A DNA stretch of 64,000 nt from Ophiura sarsii. Taxonomy: Eukaryota; Echinodermata; Ophiuroidea; Amphilepidida; Ophiuridae. The DNA lies in the NCBI GenBank assembly GCA_035610835.1, contig CM069449.1, positions 42,738,768 through 42,802,767 of the forward strand. Reading direction: 5' to 3'. Positions 11,536 to 24,900 of the stretch are shown piece by piece. The stretch's first letter is position 1; the number at the start of each line of letters is the position of its first letter. A model generated the notes under the pieces. The model had not been told where the DNA came from. It made no database searches and saw nothing but the letters and a program-made list of their open reading frames with translations. The position numbers were made by a program, and so were the translations under genes.

Positions 11536-11689
11536 GGGGGTGTTGGTTGGTGGGGTGGCGTGGGTGGCGGTGAAAGTAGGTGGCGGTTGCCACACTCATA
11601 CGACATTGACACTTTTGGATAATGGACTCGATGACATGTTGGTAGAACCCTTGAAAAAATGAAATAACTTTGCTATATATGACAGTCTC

Positions 11690-13595
11690 ATGAAATGTTT
11701 CCCAATTGTAATTTTTGAATCTCCGCTACAGAATCATAGTAAATTTGCAGATGACACAACTTTAATTCTGGATGGTTCCAAAACATCAATCTCAAATGCT
11801 ATTAAGACTATTAAGAAATGTGGTCTGATTTCCGGGCTGAAGATTAATGTTTCCAAATCATCAACCTTTCTAAATATCGGTGCGTTGCGTAATTGTGATG
11901 AGAATTTGTTTCTGATAGTAATTACAGGTGGACAAAAGGAACAGTACAATTTCTTGGCATCAATATCTCATTGAACAAGAACGAGGAGTTATGTGATCTG
12001 AATTTCAATCCCCAACTAGATAAGCTGCCGAATACTCTTCGTATTTGGTCCCAGAGGGACCTAACTCCATTTGGCAGAGAAAAGATTATTAAGACTTTGG
12101 CTATCTCCCAAAGGACATTCTTATTCTCTATTTTACCCAGCCCAACCAATACATTTATTAAAAAATTAGAGCAGATGCTTTTTAAATTTATTTGGAAAGG
12201 CAAACCAGACAAAATTAATAGAGATACTACTTAAAATAGTAAAGAGGAGGGTGGTCTTAAAATGACAAATATTAACCACTTCATTGATGCTCTAAAAATT
12301 GCTTGGGTGAAAAGGGTATCTCGGCAATGATAACAATGGGAAATGGAACATTTTGTTTAGAAGGGAGATTGATAAGGTTGCCAATGATAAGTGGATATGG
12401 TTGTGCAAACCCAAAAAAGAATACAGATTTCAAGTATGGCAATCTTGGCAATACCTTTATTTCCTTAGAGATGTATTGAATGCTTGGTTTAATTTGAGAA
12501 TGAAATGTGATGATACAAATGAAGAGCTATGTTCCAAAAGGGATCAACTCCATATAAGTGAAATAGGAGAAAATAGACGTTTTTTAAATTAAGGATTTTG
12601 CACTTCTTTGATTATACTAATTTTCTGCCATATGAAAGATACCATACGTGTAAGCTTAAAAACAGGTTTGATTTCATTTTTTGATTTTCACTGTATTTCC
12701 TACGTCATTCTTTATTTTCGGAAACTAGTGGAGTTGATCCCTTTTGGAACATAAATGTTCTTCTCACTCAAATCGGTATTAAAGATAATGACAGGTGCTC
12801 TTTTTGTAATGATAAGGAGGAGGTCATGAAGCATCTAATGTGGACATGTAAGATTACATCCTTAATATGAAAGGATCTATAGTTGGCTCATAGTTATGTA
12901 GTTGTTTTGAAAGTTGATGCCAATGTTACGTACTGGGAAATGTGTTTTGGTTACCATGACCACAAACACTCACTGTTTTTGAATATGGTATTGTTACTGG
13001 CAAAAGGTATATTTGCAAATGCAGACTGCAAGAACGTAAACCAGTTTTTCTTGATTTTAAAGGTTACATCATACACACTGAAAAAAACAGAGAACAGTAT
13101 CGCAGCTAAAAACGGCAAACTGAATATCCATGAAAAATACATTTTGGGCAGGTGATTCTTAGCAAATTTGGTAGCACCCTCTGCGGTTGTTCTGATTTTG
13201 GTGACTATCTTCAATTAAACCCTAATTGTACAAACTATCAAAATATTTTGTGAGGAGCAAAAACGATCAACTTTTTATGTTCCACCCTGTAAAAATGTTA
13301 CACACCCTGTATAATTTGATTCTTTTTTTCAAAAATGAAAAACCTTGAATCATAAGCTTTCCAACAATATATAGTTTGTGGGTCATTAAGTATGTAAAAC
13401 TTAAGTTTTGTCCCGTTTAATCAGAATTGGTGCATTTCTCAACATTATTAGAAGTGAAACATTTTTGGACCAGTTTGTGACTCTGACCACATACTTGCTG
13501 TCATTATATTATATTATTTTGTAAATATTGATGTTATTGTATAAATTTATTGTGTATCATAGAATAAAGAATTAAAATAAATTTAAAAAAAAAAT
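11690..13595 (+). mobile_element. 5'-truncated L1/Tx1-like LINE with poly-A tail
   Basis: The reverse transcriptase remnant starts at the catalytic FADDTTLIL (about 11740) and continues with SGLKINVSKSS. After a frameshift near 11930 it reads LGINISLNKNEEL, WSQRDLTPFGREKIIKTLA and KFIWKGKPDKINR, then EEGGLKMTNI, the order seen in L1/Tx1 LINEs. Further broken frames give a cysteine-rich CSFCNDKEEVMKHLMWTC (about 12797-12850) and a C-terminal NMVLLLAKGIFANADCKN. AATAAAG and a run of A at about 13586-13595 close it. A second repeat (about 13267-13445) is inserted in its 3' untranslated region. Multiple stops make it a pseudogene. Confidence 0.85.
13267..13445 (+). repeat. Short copy of the CACCCTGTATA repeat family
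   Basis: It contains CACCCTGTAAAAATGTTACA and CACACCCTGTATAATTTGATT, then GAATCATAAGCTTTCCAACA. The same blocks in the same order occur at 52926-53345, where about 260 bp of extra sequence lies between them. A fragment with CACCCTGTATAACAT also ends near 30796. This copy looks like an internally deleted member. Confidence 0.6.
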
Positions 13596-14483
13596 CAATT
13601 GCGCACATCTCTTCTTTGAGACGATGATAATCACCGCCAAAGTTGCCAGCCAATTTAATCGGATTTTCAATCCAGTAAATTCGTGACACATTATGTGGCC
13701 AATTTTAAACATTATTATGCAGTTTGAATCTTCCGTCCCATACTTGCAATGCATTGGTAAAGACCTATTATTCTGCAACTTGTGTCACTGAAGTGAACTT
13801 GGTGACCAAGTTTATTCATTATTATGTTTTGAGAATCTTCCGTCCATTCATTTACACAGAGCTTTGAACTCGAGTTAATCAAGTATTGGACTGTTTTTTT
13901 AAATAAAAAAATCGGTCATCCGATTTTTTTACTGTATCGGACAGTTTGGAATAAGAGCTTTTGATTGGTTCAATGTTTTTGCTGGATTGACCCATACATT
14001 TGAAGGGTTTGAAACTGTAATTTTTAGTTAAAACTTTTCATAACTGACGCTGGATAAATAATTGACATATTTGTGTATTTTCTATAAAGAAACAAAATAT
14101 AATGATTAATATATATTTTAACAAGAGAATAGAATGATAATTTTGTTATTTTTGGATGGGAAACATGTTGAAAAACTATCTTCTTTACTAGTCAATTAGC
14201 CCCTACCGTCACTATAATATAACCCCCTATTTAACTCAATGGAACAATCCAAATTAACATCCTGAACTGAAAACAGTAAACAACAAACAAGATGGCCGAC
14301 ATCTGTGGTACATTTTGTGTGGAGCTGAGGTTCCATCAGAATTACTCATGAAAAGAGTAAATACAATAAACATGGACAAGGTAAATTAATGCAAACAGTG
14401 TGAAATACTCTTTGGCTAAAAATGTTGTACTTTTGGTCTTTTTATAGTGGGTTTAAAACTAGGAGAATTTATATCCTTTTTAC
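13596..14483. other. No gene seen; one small perfect hairpin
   Basis: AT-rich. AAAAAAATCGG and CCGATTTTTTT face each other across TCAT near 13906-13931. Nothing else was recognised. Confidence 0.45.
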
Positions 14484-14704
14484 TATAATCAAAACAATAA
14501 TTTGTCGATCACAGCGTATTGATTTCTTGCGTCCCATGTGCCTAGTGCGTATTGTGTGTTACCGCGTCATGCGTACAGTTCACACGCACCGACAGCGCGA
14601 CTGTTTTGGAATGCACTGCATGCAATTAAACACGCTCAACCTTTGTAATATCGCGAGCGCTCGGATCTTGGCGCTGTGATCGACAAATTATTGTTTTGAT
14701 TATA
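14484..14704. mobile_element. 221-bp MITE with 33-bp perfect terminal inverted repeats
   Basis: The first 33 bases (beginning TATAATCAAAACAATAATTT) are exactly the reverse complement of 14672-14704. The interior has no coding signal. Perfect ends suggest recent movement or recent conversion. The ends start and finish with TA, but no longer target duplication is evident. Confidence 0.8.
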
Positions 14705-15249
14705 GCTAGGCCTAAAAAGTAAAGCTTCTTATTTTTATTTCCGATTTTTGTGCTGGCCTTTATAAACCTAAATTCCCTCAATATTTCCATGATGTTTACG
14801 CATTCCAATGAAAATATCAAATAGCAATGATATAGTTAGTCATTTAAAACATATTTTGATAGCATTTTTACAGTTTTCTTGTTGAAATTCCAGACGAAAA
14901 TACACCCTAAATAAGCTTATTTCTCATGTGTGCAGGCCTAGGACTAGGCTCACGATTTACCATTCAAAATGAACCAGTGTCTTATTTATAGATGCATTAG
15001 CGTTACTTTTGGGGTATATTGCAATGTAACACAGATGCAAAACTGCAACAGTCACCCCACTTTGAATTTAAAAGAGAGCCCTAGGTGATGATATGATGCT
15101 AGCGTGACCTAGGCCTACATGGCCTAGCCTATACTACATTTTGACAAATGGATGGCTATCCTATTTCATATCAATTAATGTGCATTTATTTAACAAGCAT
15201 AGATGTCCCATCTTTAATTAGAGTCAGATTCTCAAAACATAATAATGTA

Positions 15250-15395
15250 AATATTGGATTCCTTTTTTTCGGGCGATACAGTGAAAATTGGTTTCGCCTT
15301 GAAAAAAAAATCAGACTCGCCTCCGGCTCGTCCGATTTTTTTTTCAAGGCTTAACCAATTTTCACTGTATCGCCCTCAAGTCATCCAATATTGTA
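15250..15395. repeat. Foldback hairpin about 145 bp
   Basis: GGGCGATACAGTGAAAATTG from 15271 pairs with CAATTTTCACTGTATCGCCC ending at 15375, and CCTTGAAAAAAAAATC pairs with GATTTTTTTTTCAAGG. The loop is about 20 bases with two CTCG boxes. AATATTGGA and TCCAATATT extend the pairing outward. Part of the left flank reappears diverged near 15784-15850. Confidence 0.8.
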
Positions 15396-15529
15396 CCACA
15401 CTTGGTCAGTGAACTTGGTCAGTTTGGTTACCTGCATGAATACTGTATAACACTGATAAGCGTGTATTAATATGCCAATTTTATTTGAGCAGTTACAAAA
15501 TGCAGTAGACTATTTGTTTTAATTTTGTC

Positions 15530-15790
15530 TTTTTTAATTTTTGAAATATTTTGACATTTTGTTTAGAAATATTTTTTTTGGGATTTTTTTTTTTTTAAAA
15601 AATTGCAATTTGTTGAGAATTTTTTGGGATTTAAAAAAATAAAAATAAAAAAATTAAAAAAAATTAAAAAAAATTAAAAAAAAAAAAAAAATGTTATTGA
15701 TATTTTTACAATATCATGGTGATTTTTTTTTATTTTATTTTTTTTAAATTTTTAAAAAATTTTCAACATTTTTTGTTGTTGTAAAGTCAG
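15530..15790. repeat. A/T homopolymer-rich low-complexity tract
   Basis: Long A, T and AAATTAAAA runs, including a run of A near 15677-15691. No coding signal. Confidence 0.9.
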
Positions 15791-16183
15791 ATTCTCACTG
15801 CATAATAATGATAAAATTGGATGGATTTTTTCGCATGATACACAAATATATTGGTCTTGCTATGAGTTTTAAAAATATTGTGCTCGACTGTATTTTATTA
15901 TTCTGGTGTACAAAGACATGTATGGTTTTTAAGTAATTGTATGAATGCTTTTTAAGTGTGCCCGGATTTGCCAATTCATGGAGACACTTTTCAATATAAA
16001 AATTGCATAAAAATTGCGATACAGATTTCCATATTTTAGCTCCTTTACACCGCTGCAAATGATCAAATCACCTGTATTAATTAATATTGAAGCCCTGGAT
16101 CTATAATATTGTGTTCACAGTGGAATTGTTGCCTGAAATGTCCATAAAATAGCAAATTTGAAACTAATTTTCATCCTTGCACA

Positions 16184-19100
16184 AAGTAAATGAATTTATG
16201 ATATAAAATACATAATAGTATATGAGAAGAATAAAACCCGGTTTGGCACAGATGACACAATGTCACAGGCAAAAAAGTAAATGAATTTATGATATAAAAT
16301 ACATAATAGTATATGAGAAGAATAAAACCCGGTTTGGCACAGATAACACAATGTCACAGGAGAAAAAGTAAATGAATTTATGATATAAAAGACATAATGG
16401 TATGTGAAAAGAATGAATCCCTGTTTGACACAGAAGACACAATGTCACAGGCAAAAAAGTAAATGAATTTATGATATAAAAACATAATAGTATATGAGAA
16501 GAGTAAAATCCGGTTTGGCACAGATGACACAATGTCACAGGCGAAAAAGTAAATGAATTTATGATATAAAATACATAATAGTATATGAGAAGAATAAAAC
16601 CCGGTTTGGCACAGATAACACAATGTCACAGGAGAAAAAGTAAATGAATTTATGATATAAAAGACATAATAGTATATGAAAAGAATGAAACCCTGTTTGA
16701 CACAGAAGACACAATGTCACAGGCAAAAAAGTAAATGAATTTATGATATAAAAACATAATAGTATCTGAGAAGAGTAAAATCCGGTTTGGCACAGATGAC
16801 ACAATGTCACAGGCGAAAAAGTAAATGAATTTATGATATAAAATACATAATAGTATATGAGAAGAGTAAAATCCGGTTTGGCACAGATGACACAATGTCA
16901 CAGGCGAAAAAGTAAATGAATTTATGATATAAAATACATAATAGTATATGAGAAGAATAAAACCCGGTTTGGCACAGATGACACAATGTCACTGAAGAAA
17001 AAGTAAATGAATTTATGATATAAAAGACATAATGGTATATGAAAAGAATGAATCCCGGTTTGACACAGAAGACACAATGTCACAGGCAAAAAAGTAAATG
17101 AATTTATGATATAAAATACATAATAGTATATGAGAAGAATTAAAACCCGGTTTGGTACAAATGACACAATGTCACAGGCGAAAAAGTAAATGAATTTATG
17201 ATATAAAAGACATAATGGTATATGAAAAGAATGAAACCCGGTTTGACACAGATGAAACAATGTCACAGGCAAAAAAAGTAAATGAATTTATGATATAAAA
17301 TACATAATAGTATATGAGACGAATAAAACCCGGTTTGGCACAGATGACACAATGTCACAGGAGAAAAAGTAAATGAATTTATGATATAAAATACATAATA
17401 GTATATGAGAAGAATTAAAACCCGGTTTGGCACAGATGACACAATGTCACAGGCGAAAAAGTAAATGAATTTATGATATAAAAGACATAATAGTATATGA
17501 GAAGAATAAAACCCGGTTTGGCACAGATGACACAATGTCACAAGAGAAAAAGTAAATGAATTTATGATATAAAAGACATAATGGTATATGAAAAGAATGA
17601 AACCCGGTTTGACACAGATGACACAATGTCACAGGCAAAAAGGTAAATGAATTTATGATATAAGATACATAATAGTATATGAAAAGAATGAAACCCGGTT
17701 TGACACAAAAGACACAATATCACAGGCAAAAAAGTAAATGAATTCATGAAATAAAATACATGATAGTATATGAGAAGAATTAAACCCGGTTTGACACAGA
17801 TGACACAATGTCACAAGAGAAAAAGTAAATGAATTTATGATATAAAAGACATAATGGTATATGAAAAGAATGAAACCCGGTTTGACACAGATGACACAAT
17901 GTCACAGGCAAAAAAGTAAATGAATTTATGATATAAAATACATAATAGTATATGAGAAGAGTAAAACCCGGTTTGGCACAGATGACACAATGTCACAGGC
18001 GAAAAAGTAAATGAATTGATGATATAAAAGACATAATGGTATATGAAAAGAATGAAACCCGGTTTGACACAAAAGACACAATGTCACAGGCAAAAAAGTA
18101 AATGAATTTATGATATAAAATACATAATAATATATGAGAAGAATAAAAACCCGGTTTGGCACAGATAACACAATGTCACAGGAGAAAAAGTAAATGAATT
18201 TATGATATAAAATACATAATGGTATATGAAAAGAATGAAACCCGGTTTGACACAAAAGACACAATGTCACAGGCAAAAAAGTAAATGAATTTATGATATA
18301 AAATACATAATAGTATATGAGAAGAATAAAAACCCGGTTTGGCACAGATAACACAATGTCACAGGAGAAAAAGTAAATGAATTTATGATATAAAATACAT
18401 AATAGTACATGAGAAGAGTAAAACCCGGTTTGGCACAGATGACACAATGTCACAGGAGAAAAAGTAAATGAATTTATGATATAAAAGACATAATGGTATA
18501 CGAAAAGAATGAAACCCGGTTTGACACAGATGACGGAATGTCACAGGCAAAAAAGTAAATGAATTTATGATATAAAATACATAATTATATAGTATATGAG
18601 AAGAATTAAAACCCGGTTTGGCACAAATGACACAATGTCACAGGCGAAAAAGTAAATGAATTTATGATATAAAAGACATAATGGTATATGAAAAGAATGA
18701 AACCCGGTTTGACACAGATGACACAATGTCACAGGCAAAAAAAGTAAATGAATTTATGATATAAAATACATAATAGTATATGAGAAGAATAAAACCCGGT
18801 TTGGCACAGATGACACAATGTCACAGGAAAAAAGTAAATGAATTTATGATATAAAAGACATAATAGTATATGAAAAGAATGAAACCCGGTTTGACACAGA
18901 AGACACAATGTCACAGGCAAAAAAGTAAATGAATTTATGATATAAAATACATAATAGTATTATGAGAAGAATTAAAACCCGGTTTGGCACAGATGACACA
19001 ATGTCACAGGCGAAAAAGTAAATGAATTTATGATATAAAAGACATAATAGTATATGAGAAGAATAAAACCCGGTTTGGCACAGATGACACAATGTCACAA

Positions 19101-19302
19101 GAGAAAAAGTAAATGAATTTATGATATAAAAGACATAATGGTATATGAAAAGAATGAAACCCGGTTTGACACAGAAGATACAATGTCACAAGCAAAAAAG
19201 TAAATGAATTTATGATATAAAATACATAATAGTATATGAGAAGAATTAAAACCCGGTTTGGCACAGATGACACATGCCACAGGCGAAAAAGTAAATGAAT
19301 TC
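16184..19302. repeat. 91-bp satellite array, about 34 units
   Basis: Each unit starts AAGTAAATGAATTTATGATA and ends with a GACACAATGTCACAGG block. Two main variants exist. One reads ATAGTATATGAGAAGAATAA with TTTGGCACAGATGAC; the other reads ATGGTATATGAAAAGAATGA with TTTGACACAGAAGAC. At the left end the pattern repeats every 272 bp (three units). Further right, alternating variants give a 182-183-bp dimer. Three units are nearly a multiple of three, so long minus-strand frames appear; they are translations of satellite DNA, not genes. The variant order implies higher-order amplification by unequal exchange. Confidence 0.95.
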
Positions 19303-19363
19303 TAATTTACCTAATAAGGATTAAGAAAAATCAGCCCTCTTTGTACAACAAAATGTCGATTCA

Positions 19364-19394
19364 AAAATGCTGATCGAGCCGCGATCAGCATTTT
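19364..19394. repeat. 13-bp perfect stem hairpin just after the satellite
   Basis: AAAATGCTGATCG (19364-19376) pairs with CGATCAGCATTTT (19382-19394) around a 5-base loop AGCCG. No U run follows, so it is not a typical terminator. Its role is unknown. Confidence 0.8.
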
Positions 19395-20584
19395 ACGTCA
19401 GACAGTGTCCCCCTGCAGCACGCGTGATACATAACGCGAACCATATTTACACAGAGGGCGTTTTAAAGACAAGGTTCAATACATAGCGATGGTATTGTTT
19501 TAATCAAGTTTTGCCGGTTTTTTGTGAGTAGAAACAACACTAATGGTAATTGTTAACGCTCATCTTGAATTCTGAAGTAAATAATTAAGTTTAAAAAATC
19601 TTCAACACTACTTTGTGTCCCTTTAATATTAGAATTATAATTATGAGCATATATAGAAAGCTGTATATTCTTTTATCTATACCAACCTTAATTTTGTTCT
19701 AAGGCCTTCTCCCAGTGCCTCTCTAATATACCATTTTTACTAAGTCGGCTTGGGAAGATAATAATCTCGCCATCTCGATTATACTTTTTGGAAAGTCAAC
19801 ATAGCTAGATAAATTATCTTTACATACCGACAAATGTACAAGTCAAAAAATGTAATAATGCGTTCAAAGGAGCTTCAATTAAACCAAGGTGATGTGACGG
19901 GTTTTTTTACTTCATTTCTTTTTTGAAATCAACACGCTTATCCCAGACTTCTCAAATTCTAGTGTGTATCAAATGTTGAGGAATAATGCGTCTATGTGTC
20001 ATACGTTAGTTACCATGGTTACAGCCATACATACATTCCGTGATTTTCTTGCAAAACATCAACACAAATGTCACTTTAATTTAGACGACTTGGGCGTCGT
20101 TAATCAAGCCTACGGGTAAGGCATAGCAAATGTATCCATGATAACGCACACTATTTTGATAGCTATTTCATGAGCTCATAGTCATACAATATCAACCGCA
20201 AATGCTGAAATAACCATTAATACTTTCCACGCGTCTATTAGTTTACCATAATATTATACAAAACAGATTTTTCAGAAACTTTTCCAAATTTTCAAAGTCT
20301 ATCTCAAGGATTTGACTGAACCAATACTTGGCATGTTTGTACTATTTATTTATGTATTTAAATGCATTTCTCATGGTGATTCCAAATAAGGTAATGAAAT
20401 TCAATAATGTTGACATTTTTGAAACATTTTTTGACATTTTGTATTGTCGTCTGCAGACGGCAGTTGCGTGGAAGTATATAGGTGACACATGTCCTTAATT
20501 TGTTTTCAAGTGGCGTAACATAAATACAGCTTTAATTCTCAAAATTGTCATCAAATGTATATTATTATATTATTATAAAACTGT
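19395..20584. other. Repeat fragment at 19680-19890, otherwise nothing recognised
   Basis: The segment 19680-19890 matches the reverse complement of 62300-62500. Shared blocks are GAGATTATTATCT (inverse), TATACTTTTTGG, the 'ttacataccga' block and GGAGCTTCAATTAAA. The rest is AT-rich with no supported gene. Confidence 0.6.
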
Positions 20585-21385
20585 GTGATAACAAACCGTA
20601 GACCAACCGTATTAACAGACTTAGACTTTGCTGACGACATTGCACTGCTGTCTGAGGAAGTGTCTCAAGCGCAATCACTACTCAACAGAGTGGAGACTTC
20701 AGTGGGAAGAGTTGGGCTCAAAATGAACGCTGCAAAGACGAAGTACATGTCCTTCAACCAGACGCAAGTACCTGTAATTACCACAAGCGAAGGCATGTGC
20801 CTTGATAAAGTGGAAGACTTCAAATACCTGGATGAACAGCACTGAAAAGGACATCAAAACACGCAAAGCAGCTGCATGGAGAGCTTGTGGCAAACTTAGT
20901 CAGCTATGGATGGCTAAATCATTATCCAGAAAGCTCAAAGAAAGATTGTTCATAGCTACAGTAGAATCCGTCCTACTTTATGGATGTGAGGCATGGACAG
21001 TCACCCCAAAGCTTGGTAAACAACTGGATGGATGCTACACTAGGATGCTAAGATCTGTGTTCAACATCAACTGGAGTCAACATGTGACAAATAAGGACCT
21101 GTATGGGGACATGCCAAAAGTCTCGGACAAGATCAGTGAACGCAGAGCAAGATTTGCTGGACACTGCTTCAGAGGGTCCAAGGAGTACACAAACTTATAC
21201 ATTGGATCCCAAAGCACGGAGCAAGAAAGCGTGGTAGACCAGCCCTGACCTACATTGACATACTCAAACGTGATACAGGACTGCAGGTGGAAGAAATCAA
21301 GACAGCTATGTTGGATAGGAAGATCTGGAGAGGCATTGTGGTTGGGAAAAATCATCCGCCCTAAGTAAGTAAGTAAGTAAGTAAT
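20585..21385 (+). pseudogene. RTE-like LINE ORF2 C-terminal half with (AAGT)n tail
   Basis: The translation starts around the catalytic block (LDFADDIALLSE, 20627-20660) and continues with GLKMNAAKTKYM and KVEDFKYL. A frameshift near 20830 moves into the frame of 20802-21248, which carries KERLFIATVESVLLYGCEAW and RMLRSVFNINW, then RRARFAGHCFR. After a second shift near 21235, the reading ends with LDRKIWRGIVVGK. A run of AAGT units at 21363-21384 forms the 3' end, as short tandem tails do in RTE LINEs. The catalytic aspartates are kept, but the frameshifts and the missing 5' half make it dead. Confidence 0.8.
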
Positions 21386-21639
21386 TAAGTGATAACATTC
21401 ATGCACTAACATTTCATTCATCATTCATATTTAGGGGTTGATAACATTACGAACCTGAATTATTGGGGGGGGGCTTAGAATTCAAGCTAAACAGAAAATC
21501 AGTGATAAAATATAAATCATTTTGAAATCCTACATAAAAAGGCTTAAATAAACATCTATTAGGCCACGAGATAAAAAAAAACCCTATTCTACGGGCCCGA
21601 CGACCCATTGTTTTCGAATGAGAAATACATATTAACATT

Positions 21640-21800
21640 TTTGGAAAATGCGGGGGAATTTTTTATTTATTTTTTTCGATTCTTTTTTAAAAATTGGAAA
21701 TTCTTAGGATTTTTTAAAAATGTTTTGAAAAAAAATACTTTCTTTGAAAATTTAGAATTTGTTTGAAAATTAAATTCCCAAAATGTTGCTAAAAAAACGA
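21640..21800. repeat. A/T-rich low-complexity tract
   Basis: Runs of T, A and TTTGAAAA. It separates the RTE-like tail and the 1.81-kb array. No coding signal. Confidence 0.8.
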
Positions 21801-21926
21801 CCGACCGAGCGACCCAACCGGAGAGATCCGTTTGCCCATAGAACATTGTTTTTGTCGTGGCCTTATATAGCTAGATGCTACAATTAATATGAAGACAATG
21901 TTGCGTTTATAGGATGTAACATTATA

Positions 21927-24900
21927 AGAATTCACACCACCAAATGGTTTCCCTATGCGTTTACATGTAAAATGGTAGTTACAAAAAGCCCATTTTCTCG
22001 CTTATAAAGCGACTGGAATTTTCAATTTGACATTTTCCTTAAATTTCATGATATATTTGATCATTTAATCAAAACAAATATATATGGTATCCCCGAAAGT
22101 TCTGAGAAATAAGACCCCAAAGTTGGACAATTGATGTAGCGCCCTCATTTATCAGAAAAAGTTGAGAAATGTTGCCAGATCATTTACAATCAAAATACAT
22201 CCAAAAAACCTACAAAATGCATTGAAAATATGTCTTTTTCCACTGTGGTATTAGGTAGTAGTCCTAAAATCAGGATTAAACTACAACTTTAATCATTTGG
22301 GAGCAATAAGTACCATTTCTGATTAATTCTATATCAATGGGCCACAGGATGAAAGCTAAGAAAAAACTTTTGATTGTCGTCTCTACAAGGACTGAAATAA
22401 TTTACTGGCGTGGAATCTAAAGGGACAATTGTTTTAATTTTTATTGTTTTTACTTTCAATTTCAATCCTCATAATGATATAAAAACTATTCTTTTGCAAA
22501 AACAATGAGCTACACATGATTTTTTTACCATTTCAAATCAGAGCCAATCTTGGCCTACCCCTTAAACATGTACTATCTACTGAAGACAGCAAATTGTCAA
22601 AATATAACCTGGGCTTTTTGGGTCACGCCAATTGATATTTTAGGACTGAATGTGGAAAGAAGAAGTAACAGTGTCCATTTTAGTCATTATAATGTTAATT
22701 TACATCTTTTCACCTGCTTTTGTAATTTTTACAGCAAAGTGGAGCACTGTGTTAGTTTAGTGTGAAATACCATGAAATATGATTAGGTTGGATATTTGGC
22801 CTGCCCTACATGCAAATTATGCTGAATCACATAAAACCTGATCATGTGAATTGATCTAATCAATGTATTTTTTAAACACTTTTTGATCATAGATACTGAA
22901 ACCCTCTAGACCCCTTAATTTTAAAAACGTTCTTTATTTTTTATTTTTTTTTATACATGGGGGGGGGGGGGGCATGATGATTTGATCGGGGGATAATTTA
23001 TGACTGGCAAATGAATCTATTAGATGTAGCAATTGAAAATATGTCCCCAATTTGCACACATAACACTAATTTAGGCTAGAATTCAAAGTAAGCTTCAAAA
23101 TCCAATAGCTAGGCAATGTATCCTTCCCACACTGTTGAATTTTGAAGCTTTATCAATTCAACTAGCCGATATTGTATGCCTTGATTCAGCACAAAACTAA
23201 CCTGAGTCATTAAATAGCTGCTTCAAGGTAGACTGGACCTCCGGTCTCTGGTATAGCCTAGGGATCTAGACTAATCTTTTTAAGACTGATTTCAACATAA
23301 AAAAGACACCACCTTAATCTTAATTTCACTTTCCACCAACTCTCAGATTGACCTTGTTTGCAAGGCGAGTATACTTCAAGGCAGCTATTTATTATAATTT
23401 GAGCTTCTAATATGACCGTAACATAGTAGGTGAATGGCATGATGTAGTAAGCTTATCAATGATTTCACTTTTTTTTCACTGTTGCCGATGATGACAAGAC
23501 TGTCGAATTCGGTGAGCTATTTTTTCATCGAGTAAATTGCCTGTATAATTTGCTTATGAAATCGAATATTTTGCCCTATCTTACCATTGTTTAGTAGTGG
23601 AAATGTCAAATTGAACCCGATCGCAGTGAATTTCAAGCAAATTGAACTTTTGTGGTAGAAGACTCATTCAAAATATCATCAAAACAGCCGATATTAAGCA
23701 GGCGATATCATAACACTCCAGCAAAGACCAGTATCTTCAGAATTCACACCACCAAATGGTTTCTCTATGCGTTTACATGTAAAATGGTAGTTACAAAAAG
23801 CCCATTTTCTCGCTTATAAAGCGACTGGAATTTTCAATTTGACATTTTCCTTAAATTTCATGATATATTTGATCATTTAATCAAAACAAATATATATGGT
23901 ATCCCCGAAAGTTCTGAGAAATAAGACCCCAAAGTTGGACAATTGATGTAGCGCCCTCATTTATCAGAAAAAGTTGAGAAATGTTGCCAGATCATTTACA
24001 ATCAAAATACATCCAAAAAACCTACAAAATGCATTGAAAATATGTCTTTTTCCACTGTGGTATTAGGTAGTAGTCCTAAAATCAGGATTAAACTACAACT
24101 TTAATCATTTGGGAGCAATAAGTACCATTTCTGATTAATTCTATATCAATGGGCCACAGGATGAAAGCTAAGAAAAAACTTTTGATTGTCGTCTCTACAA
24201 GGACTGAAATAATTTACTGGCGTGGAATCTAAAGGGACAATTGTTTTAATTTTTATTGTTTTTACTTTCAATTTCAATCCTCATAATGATATAAAAACTA
24301 TTCTTTTGCAAAAACAATGAGCTACACATGATTTTTTTACCATTTCAAATCAGAGCCAATCTTGGCCTACCCCTTAAACATGTACTATCTACTGAAGACA
24401 GCAAATTGTCAAAATATAACCTGGGCTTTTTGGGTCACGCCAATTGATATTTTAGGACTGAATGTGGAAAGAAGAAGTAACAGTGTCCATTTTAGTCATT
24501 ATAATGTTAATTTACATCTTTTCACCTGCTTTTGTAATTTTTACAGCAAAGTGGAGCACTGTGTTAGTTTAGTGTGAAATACCATGAAATATGATTAGGT
24601 TGGATATTTGGCCTGCCCTACATGCAAATTATGCTGAATCACATAAAACCTGATCATGTGAATTGATCTAATCAATGTATTTTTTAAACACTTTTTGATC
24701 ATAGATACTGAAACCCTCTAGACCCCTTAATTTTAAAAACGTTCTTTATTTTTTATTTTTTTTTATACATGGGGGGGGGGGGGGGCATGATGATTTGATC
24801 GGGGGATAATTTATGACTGGCAAATGAATCTATTAGATGTAGCAATTGAAAATATGTCCCCAATTTGCACACATAACACTAATTTAGGCTAGAATTCAAA

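Noticed and set aside
16287..19273. Many minus-strand frames of 60-175 codons with repeating Cys/Phe/Tyr-rich peptides.
   Set aside because: They are translations of the 91-bp satellite, whose three-unit period is close to a multiple of three.
16184..19302. Regularly repeated units considered as a CRISPR array.
   Set aside because: Units are contiguous with no unique spacers and the DNA is animal-like.
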